This document shows, piece by piece, positions 54,534-61,000 of a stretch of DNA of 64,000 bases. The stretch is from Variovorax sp. PBL-H6. GTDB lineage: Bacteria; Pseudomonadota; Gammaproteobacteria; Burkholderiales; Burkholderiaceae_C. The position numbers were made by a program, and so were the translations under genes. Location: positions 3,286,001 through 3,350,000 of the forward strand of contig NZ_LR594659.1 in the NCBI RefSeq assembly GCF_901827155.1, written 5' to 3'. Position 1 is the stretch's first letter. The number at the start of each line of letters is the position of its first letter. A model generated the notes under the pieces. It had not been told where the DNA came from. It saw nothing but the letters and a program-made list of their open reading frames with translations, and did not search any database.

Positions 54534-55270
54534 TGATGACCCTGCCCGCCAACGACCCCGCGCACGACGAGGGCCCGCCCTCCGGCGACGCCCCATTGCA
54601 TCCCCTGCACCGCCGCCTCAAGAGCTTCGTCCGGCGCGCAGGCCGCACCACCGACGGCCAGGCGCGCGCCTTCGCCGAGCTGGGGCCAATCTTCCTGCTG
54701 CCCTACCGCGCCGAGCCGCTCGACCTCGAAGCCACCTTCGGCCGCGCCGCGCCCACCGTGCTCGAGATCGGCTTTGGCATGGGCGAGGCCACAGCGCACA
54801 TTGCCGCGCTGAAGCCAGAGACGAACTTCCTCTGCTGCGAAGTCCACGAGCCCGGCGTTGGCGCTCTGCTCAAGCGCATCGGTGAGCAGCAGCTTTCCAA
54901 CATCCGCATCTGCGCGCATGACGCCGTCGACGTGCTCGACCACATGCTGCTGCCCGGCACGCTGGCCGGCGTGCATGTGTTCTTCCCCGATCCCTGGCAC
55001 AAGAAGCGGCACAACAAGCGGCGGCTGATCCAGCCGCCGCTGGTGCGCAAGCTGGCCGATCGCCTGGCGCCCGGCGGCTATCTGCATTGCGCGACCGATT
55101 GGCAGCCCTATGCGGAGCAGATGCTGGAAGTGCTGTCGCAGGAAGCCCTGCTGCGCAACACGGCCGCGGCCTATGCCCCGAAGCCAGACTATCGACCGCT
55201 CACCAAGTTCGAGAACCGCGGCCTCAAGCTAGGCCATGGAGTGTGGGACCTTGTTTTCTTGCGGGTGTAA
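54530..55270 (+). CDS. trmB: tRNA (guanine-N7)-methyltransferase
   Basis: A 246-residue SAM-dependent enzyme forming m7G46 in the variable loop of tRNAs. Visible: the SAM motif [33 protein letters not shown], the TrmB signature [37 protein letters not shown] and the end [20 protein letters not shown]. The first ~45 residues are a basic extension. The start is the GTG at 54530 or one of the ATGs at 54533 and 54536; the GTG is chosen by exact analogy to trhO. It overlaps gluQ by 4 nt. Confidence 0.94.
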   Translation: MMMTLPANDPAHDEGPPSGDAPLHPLHRRLKSFVRRAGRTTDGQARAFAELGPIFLLPYRAEPLDLEATFGRAAPTVLEIGFGMGEATAHIAALKPETNFLCCEVHEPGVGALLKRIGEQQLSNIRICAHDAVDVLDHMLLPGTLAGVHVFFPDPWHKKRHNKRRLIQPPLVRKLADRLAPGGYLHCATDWQPYAEQMLEVLSQEALLRNTAAAYAPKPDYRPLTKFENRGLKLGHGVWDLVFLRV

Positions 55271-55298
55271 GGCGGTGCGGCGCGTGCTGAATGCACGC

Positions 55299-55330
55299 AA
55301 AAAAAATGGCTCCCCTGACGGGGAGCCATT
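55299..55330 (-). terminator. Strong rho-independent terminator closing the CDI locus
   Basis: ATGGCTCCCC (55306-55315) and GGGGAGCCAT (55320-55329) form a perfect 10-bp stem with loop TGAC. On the minus strand it is followed by eight T, so it terminates leftward transcription from the PoNi gene. It may also slow rightward read-through from trmB, though the plus-strand side lacks a T-tract. The remaining gap 55331-55499 shows only a minor hairpin at about 55335-55350. Confidence 0.85.
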
Positions 55331-55499
55331 GGAAAAGCCGTTTCCGGCTTCGCCGGCAGGGAGTCGGGCAATGCTGAAAGCACAGCCCAGTTAACCGGCC
55401 CGGCATTCTAGCCGGCTCGATACCCTTTGTCGTGCATATGGAGCACCGAGCCGCGACCGTCCTGTGTTGGTGAGATGCCTTGGACCTTGATCTTGTCGG

Positions 55500-56432
55500 C
55501 TAGGCGTTCAGCTTGTTCTTGACCAGCATCTTGAGCGCCTCCCATTTGGTGAGATGGCGCGGCTCGCCGCTGAACTGCTTCTCGGAAGGAGCGCCGATCG
55601 TCACTGCGAGCTCGGGCAGCAAACGCGACAGGTCGGGCGACGTGACTTGTCCGGGACGCAGCAGGTCGCCGGGGTAGTGGGGATGACCCACACACAGACT
55701 GTCGTCCAGATTGAACGCCTTGACGGCGGCCACGGCCTCCACGCACCAGTAGCCGAAGTAGCCTCCTTCGAGGCGGTGGTAGTTGTGCCAGTACGGAGTC
55801 TTGAACGGAATGGCCTGCTTCTGTCGGGCGGACTTTGCGGCATTTCCGATCTCCTTGTACCAATGCTCGACAAAGTGATCCAACAGCAGGGCCTGCTTGG
55901 TTTTCGGCGCGTCGATCGCCGCCAACAGTCGGGCATATGGCTTCGGATAGCACAAAGTCGTGCCGATCTTGCGGTCAGGTGATCGGGTGGCAATGACGCG
56001 GTCGAGCAGCAGGTCTTCGCCTTCATTGCCCACGAGGGCAAGCAGGCGTTGCCATTGCGCCTCGGGAATCTTCAAGGCAAGCGCAAGACCGATCAGCCAG
56101 AAGCAGTCGATGTAGTGGTCGAGGTTGACCGCCCATGTGTGGCGGGTGTATTGCTGCTCGGGTGTCCATACGCTTTTCCCCAGTCGTTCGGATTGCTCCC
56201 AATACTGCAGCAGCGACCAAAGATTCTGAGACACATCGCCATGGTCACCACGAGAGTAGTGGCGCAATGAGGTCGACAAATGCTTGTTGGCTACCTCTCG
56301 TAAGAACCGAGGACGGTAGTTCGGATCTGCGGTTGGCTCAGCTAGGTTGTCTATGAACCTCTCGATGGTTCTGACATCGTATGAGATCCACTGGTCAAAC
56401 CACTCAAGAGACTTTAGGGCGTCCCGCGTCAT
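55500..56432 (-). CDS. PoNi-type immunity protein (DUF1910/DUF1911)
   Basis: A 310-residue cytoplasmic protein. The N-terminal DUF1910-like helical half (LRHYSRGDHGDVSQNLWSLL) and the C-terminal DUF1911 part (LEGGYFGYWCVEAVAAVKAF, then LDDSLCVGHPHYPGDLLRPG) match PoNe-immunity proteins, which neutralise PoNe DNase effectors of type VI, CDI and related systems. Its ATG overlaps the stop of the PoNe fragment (ATGA), the usual toxin-immunity coupling. The gene looks intact. It is the last gene of the leftward locus before the terminator. Confidence 0.85.
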   Translation of the reverse strand: MTRDALKSLEWFDQWISYDVRTIERFIDNLAEPTADPNYRPRFLREVANKHLSTSLRHYSRGDHGDVSQNLWSLLQYWEQSERLGKSVWTPEQQYTRHTWAVNLDHYIDCFWLIGLALALKIPEAQWQRLLALVGNEGEDLLLDRVIATRSPDRKIGTTLCYPKPYARLLAAIDAPKTKQALLLDHFVEHWYKEIGNAAKSARQKQAIPFKTPYWHNYHRLEGGYFGYWCVEAVAAVKAFNLDDSLCVGHPHYPGDLLRPGQVTSPDLSRLLPELAVTIGAPSEKQFSGEPRHLTKWEALKMLVKNKLNA

Positions 56433-56911
56433 TGCTTTCTCCCAAGTACTTTTCTGGCAAGGCCGGAGTCGGCCGGCACAATCTTGCCGGCGGCATCAAC
56501 TATCCACACTGATGTACCACCTGCTGGGTCCGTGTGAACTACCCATTTTTCTACTCGTCCCTTATTGAATGCTGCCAGAACGTCATCCGCGGCGCGCGCA
56601 TCTTCTACTGCATCGAGCAGCCTGCTTCTTCCACTTGTGGAGCCTAAAACCCACCCGTCACTCATCTGCAGCCCATCCGCGGTCACGCCGAACTTCGAAG
56701 TTCCGAACTTGTACTCCACGATCACATAGTCGGCCTTGTCGCTCGTGACCTTGTACAAGGTCATCGATCCCCTGGCTGCCGACCTCACCCATTCTTCCCA
56801 ACCGGGTGGCTCCTGGCAGCACGTTCTGCACTGTATTTGCTCCCAGCAGTTCCCCGATGCCACCTTTGTGGCGATGATGCTGTCGACCTCGCGGGACGTG
56901 ACGCTCGGCAC
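56429..56911 (-). pseudogene. Orphan PoNe DNase toxin fragment with apparent compensated frameshift
   Basis: A 160-codon open frame (GTG at 56911) ending in a PoNe domain: DYVIVEYKFG then TADGLQMSDGWV and GRVEKWVVH, a PD-(D/E)xK-type DNase core. The stretch from about 56853 to 56757 is not PoNe-like in this frame (CWEQIQCRTCCQEPPGWEEW). In the -1 frame it reads ELLGANTVQNVLPGATRLGR then MGEVGSQGIDD, as expected before YKV. I infer a one-base loss near 56852-56855 and a one-base gain near 56754-56758, removing the catalytic GID Asp. There is no delivery domain; a stop lies just upstream. Likely an inactive displaced toxin tip. Confidence 0.7.
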
Positions 56912-56923
56912 CGAGGCGTCCTG

Positions 56924-57422
56924 CTATTCGCATCGATCAAATGCAATTCGGAGCGCCTTTCCTACATGTTCCGGCAAACTGTCTATTGAAACAAGAACGT
57001 TCTCGTTCCTGTCAAGCTCCAAGCCAGACCAAGCCTCTAGCTTCTCGTGGCGCATTGGCATGAATTCCATCGCACTATCCGTTACTGTGACGCTGCAAAG
57101 CGCCATGTCTTTGAAGAGCATGCGTCTTGTCTTGTACTCCTACCGATCCATGAGCGAGATGACCCACTCCGTGTAGTCGGCTGCAATTCGTGTAGGACTA
57201 TATAGCTGCTCGGACTCCTCGACGTTCCAGGCTTCACAAAACGACTGCGCGAGACCGCTTCGAGTACAGCACGGCCCAGTTGTTCATCCGTTGCACTGGG
57301 TGGCAAATGCTCTTCAGCCCCTCTAGGGTCGCGTACACAGTTTCTCTAGCCCGAGTTGGTTGCGATGACGTAAAAATCACCATTGAAATGACCTGAAGGC
57401 CATTTGTGATGAGTAGGCTCAT
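56924..57422 (-). pseudogene. Decayed copy of the CDI immunity gene
   Basis: Pieces in different frames match the intact immunity protein encoded at 57570-58064: KWPSGHFNGDFYVIATNSG then a stop, RNCVRDPRGAEEHLPPSATD, EQLGRAVLEAVSRSRF, a frameshift, DYTEWVISLMDR then a second stop, and EYKTRRMLFKDMALCSVTVT to the end DRCE. The gene is therefore a paralogue broken by two internal stops, at least one frameshift and an altered start. It follows the toxin-tail copy, so together they are a decayed toxin-immunity module displaced from the main gene. Confidence 0.88.
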
Positions 57423-57436
57423 TTAAACGTATCCTT

Positions 57437-57565
57437 TCAGTAAACCACCGTAACAGTCACGCTCACGCCAACAGATTGTCCATAGAGAACGGCACTATTG
57501 ATCTGTTCCCACTGGGCTGGAGTCGTTCCCGCAGGAACGGCACTCTTGATCTCTCGTAAAAACAT
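57437..57565 (-). pseudogene. Copy of the CdiA toxin C-terminal tail (42 codons)
   Basis: This frame encodes MFLREIKSAVPAGTTPAQWE and then QINSAVLYGQSVGVSVTVTV, closely matching the end of the main toxin (RELKIAVPAGTTSAQWDQIH, NAVLYGASLGVKVSVTAV). The rest of the toxin domain is absent; it begins right after the stop of the intact immunity gene. It is too short to be a toxin and marks the joint where a newer CdiA-CT/immunity cassette replaced an older related one. Confidence 0.85.
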
Positions 57566-57569
57566 GCCG

Positions 57570-58064
57570 CTATTCACATAGAGTGAAAGCTTCTTGCAGA
57601 GCCTTTCCTATTTCCGCGGCGGGACTGTGGATCGAAAGCAAAACCTCTTGTATCCCATCACCTCTCTCTCTTCCCCAAGCCTCCAATCTCTCGTGCTGCG
57701 TCGGACCAATCTCCATAGCCTCATCTGTCACGGTGATATTGCAAAGCATCATGTTCTTGAATAGAGCTCGCCTCGTTTTGTATTTATATCGATCCAAGAG
57801 CGAAGCAACCCAGCTCTCGTAGCTTGACATGATTCTGTTCAAACTGAAGAACTCATCGATCTCTTCCACTTTGAGAAAGCGACTGCTAGAAAGCGCTTGG
57901 AGCAAGGCTTTTCCAACTTCTTCATCCGTGGCACTGCCCGCCAAGTGGGCTTCGTACCCGTTCGGATCGCGGGCACAGCCTCTGTAACCTGAATTAGTTA
58001 CGATAAAGTAATAATCGCCATTGAAGTAGGCGGAGGCCCATTTTTTACGTGCTGGTTCAGTCAT
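57570..58064 (-). CDS. cdiI: CDI immunity protein for the adjacent CdiA toxin
   Basis: A 164-residue soluble protein starting 12 bp after the CdiA stop on the same strand, the position of cognate CdiI immunity. It begins MTEPARKKWASAYFNGDYYF and includes SATDEEVGKALLQALSSSRF and YKTRRALFKNMMLC. No signal peptide, as expected for a cytoplasmic toxin-binding protein. Family assignment rests on position and on the linked decayed paralogue. Base composition is clearly more AT-rich than the CdiA body, as is common for exchanged toxin/immunity cassettes. Confidence 0.82.
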   Translation of the reverse strand: MTEPARKKWASAYFNGDYYFIVTNSGYRGCARDPNGYEAHLAGSATDEEVGKALLQALSSSRFLKVEEIDEFFSLNRIMSSYESWVASLLDRYKYKTRRALFKNMMLCNITVTDEAMEIGPTQHERLEAWGRERGDGIQEVLLSIHSPAAEIGKALQEAFTLCE

Positions 58065-58076
58065 TTGATCGTCTAT

Positions 58077-61000
58077 TTAATGCACAGCTGTAACGCTCAC
58101 TTTCACGCCAAGAGATGCCCCGTAGAGCACCGCATTGTGGATCTGATCCCATTGTGCCGATGTCGTGCCAGCCGGAACCGCAATTTTTAGCTCCCGCACA
58201 CTTATGTCCCTTGAATTAATAACGGCACCACTCAAAGATCCTTCGATGAAGTTTGCAGCCGAATCAACATTTTCTTTGATGGAGTAGTAGACACTGGATG
58301 GGTCATTTACCTTCGCTGTCGTGAGCGTATCTAAAGTTTTCGCACTTGTCGCAATGCCTGTCGTGCGATCAAAAAAATCAAAGACCTTGAAGTTCGGCGG
58401 AAGTCTGGAACTGCCGGACATTGAAGTAGCCAGATAGTCCTCCCAAGGCATACCTTGTTCCTGAATGCCCTTTCCCCAGGCGATCTTGATGCTTCCATTG
58501 TCCGCCGCGCTGGTCCAAGTGGGCAACGGACCAGCAGGGACATCGACGATCTGCCCCGCGCCATTCATGACCTTGATCTCGCCCGTGGCTGTATCGACGA
58601 TGCCGCGCGAGCGTGATGGCAGCCCAGACAGACTGAAGGGTTCGTAGCCTTCAGGTGCCTTCCAACTCGGTGAGCCAATGCTCGAGCCGCGCGGCATGCC
58701 GTTGACGTATTCCAACGAGCCCAGGAATACCGTTGCATCTCGGTAGACCGAGAAGGCTTGGGTGTTCTGGGACTGGATGAATTGGTAGCACCTTGAATCG
58801 CCGCTCGAACAGAAGTCCGCCGGGTTCGCTCCCAGCGCGCCGGCGACCCCCGACAGAAACTCACCGAGGCGCTTGGCATCACCTGTAGCCGCCCATTCAG
58901 CCACCGCGTTCTTGGCTACGGCCTGGTTTGATGCACTGACACCATTCCAGTATTTGTAGACACCTTCGACATCGCATCCGGCCGTCGCTTCGCAGCGAGC
59001 CAACTGCTCCGAAAATGCACGCAGCTCACTCTGGCGAGTGTTTGCAGGGTTGTGCGCCAGGTAGTTGTTCGCAGCCGCATTGCTGCCCGCCTCACTGCCG
59101 ATGTTGATCTGGCTCGCATCGCCGCCAGTGACCGCTACAGCAATGCCGCTCACCATCGCCGCGAACTGCACCGTGTCGTCTCTTCGGCCGTAAGCCTCCG
59201 CCGACATCTCGCCGATCGCTGCACCCAGCGCACCCGCGCCGCAGCCGCTCGCACGGTCCGCTCTTGCCGCACCCACCATGCATCCCGCGATCGCGTGGGC
59301 CACCTTGTTGGTGAAGTCATCCAGCGTGCCGTCGACGGTGAGATTGCCGATGGCGTTCGCGCCCTGCGCAGCCGCCGTGTCCAGCAGTGCCCCCTTGATC
59401 CCCTCCCTGAGGCTGTCCTCGAAGCTGCCGCCATGGATGGCCGTGCCGATCACGGCCCGGGCCGCACCCGCCGTGAGGTTCTGCCCCAGCTGCGTCATGA
59501 CGGGCTGCGCACCACCTCCTGCGGTGGGCAAACCCGTCGGCTCGAGGTTCAGCCCCGCGAGCACCCCGCCCGTGACGATGGCCGTCAGCAGGTTCTTGAC
59601 GCTGGCACTCGACCCCAGGTCGTTCAGCGCCCCACCGACATCCCCGCGGTTGTTGATCAGCGCGACGCTTGCCTGGCTCGCCAGCGCCGTGACACCGGCC
59701 GTGACCGCGCCCCCGACGACCGTGCCGGCCGTCCCGCCCACGGCCGCTCCAGCACCGGCGCCGATGCCCGATGCCGCCCCCGCCGTGAAGTACGCCACCA
59801 CCAGCGTCACGATGGCCGCGCCCTCGGGCGTGAGGCCCTGCTGCTGGTAATCCCAGTTCCGGTGCGCCTCCTCGACCCTGGCCCAATCGACCTTGCCGCC
59901 CGGGCCGGGATCGTTGTCGAGCTGCGCGATCCAGCCCATGCCCGGCTGCCTGGCGAGCTGCTCGAGGCTGTCCCTGGCTCCGAGTCCCGCCTGCACCCGG
60001 TGGGCGTTGACCACCAGCGTGCCCGCGTTGAACTGGTTGTAGTGCGTGGTCTCGTCGCTCGTGCCGCTCGATCCCTGCTGCTGCCACGAGAAGTCCCTGC
60101 GCTGGCTGCTGCTGTCCAGCGTGGCCACGGTGCTCTGCGTGTCCAGGTGCAGGGTGCCGGCGTTCAGGCCCAGGGTGCCGGGCGTGTCGATGGTGGTGCC
60201 GGCGATGTGCAGGTCGCCGCCACTGCCGTCTGCACCCGTCGCGCTGATGCCGACGTTGGCACCACTGAGGGTGGTGCGCGCAAGGGTGCTGATCTCTGCA
60301 TCCAGCGCGTCCGCGCTCTTCGCCCCCAGGCCATGCCCCAGGTCGTGCAGGCCCAAGGGCCCGAAGTCGCCGCCACGCCGGCGCTGCTCGCCATGGACTT
60401 CGCTGCGATCGATGGCCGCGGCGATGTTCACGCTGCCGCCTTCGATGGCGATGTCCCTGGCGGCTGCAACCTGCACGCCCTGCAGGTTCACCGCGCCGCC
60501 TCGCAGCACGACGCCGCCCCGGCTGCTGGTGAGGGTGCTGGCGACTGCGGTGTCGCTCCCGATGTCGATGCCCGTGCCCGAAGCCCTGTTCTGCATGAAG
60601 ACCGGGTCGTGGATCGGACTGGAGCGCTTGCGCTCGAAGTCACTGCTGGTACTGCTGGTGCTGCGGCCCTCGACGATGTTGAGCAGGCGAGCCGCATCGA
60701 GCATCACGCCTTGCGTGCCGCTGATGTGCGAGCCTTCGATGCTGATGTCGTTGTTTGCGCTCAAGGCAACGAGTGCGCCTTCGAAGCGGCTTGCGATGCT
60801 GGTGCTGTTGTCGTGCTGGCCGCTCAAGGTGTTGGCGGTACGGCTCACCTTGCCCTTGTCGGTCCACTGCATCGAGAAGCTGCCGGCGCCTTGCTGCTGG
60901 CCCGATTCGATGTGGATGTCGCGCCCGGCCTGCACGTTCAACAGGCCGCTTGCGGCGTCCACCGTGGCCTGGCGTGCGTTGACGTCGCGCCCTGCACCCA

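Noticed and set aside
57082..57422. Two short minus-strand open frames as separate small genes
   Set aside because: Their translations in shifted frames align to the intact immunity protein next door, so they are pieces of one decayed gene.
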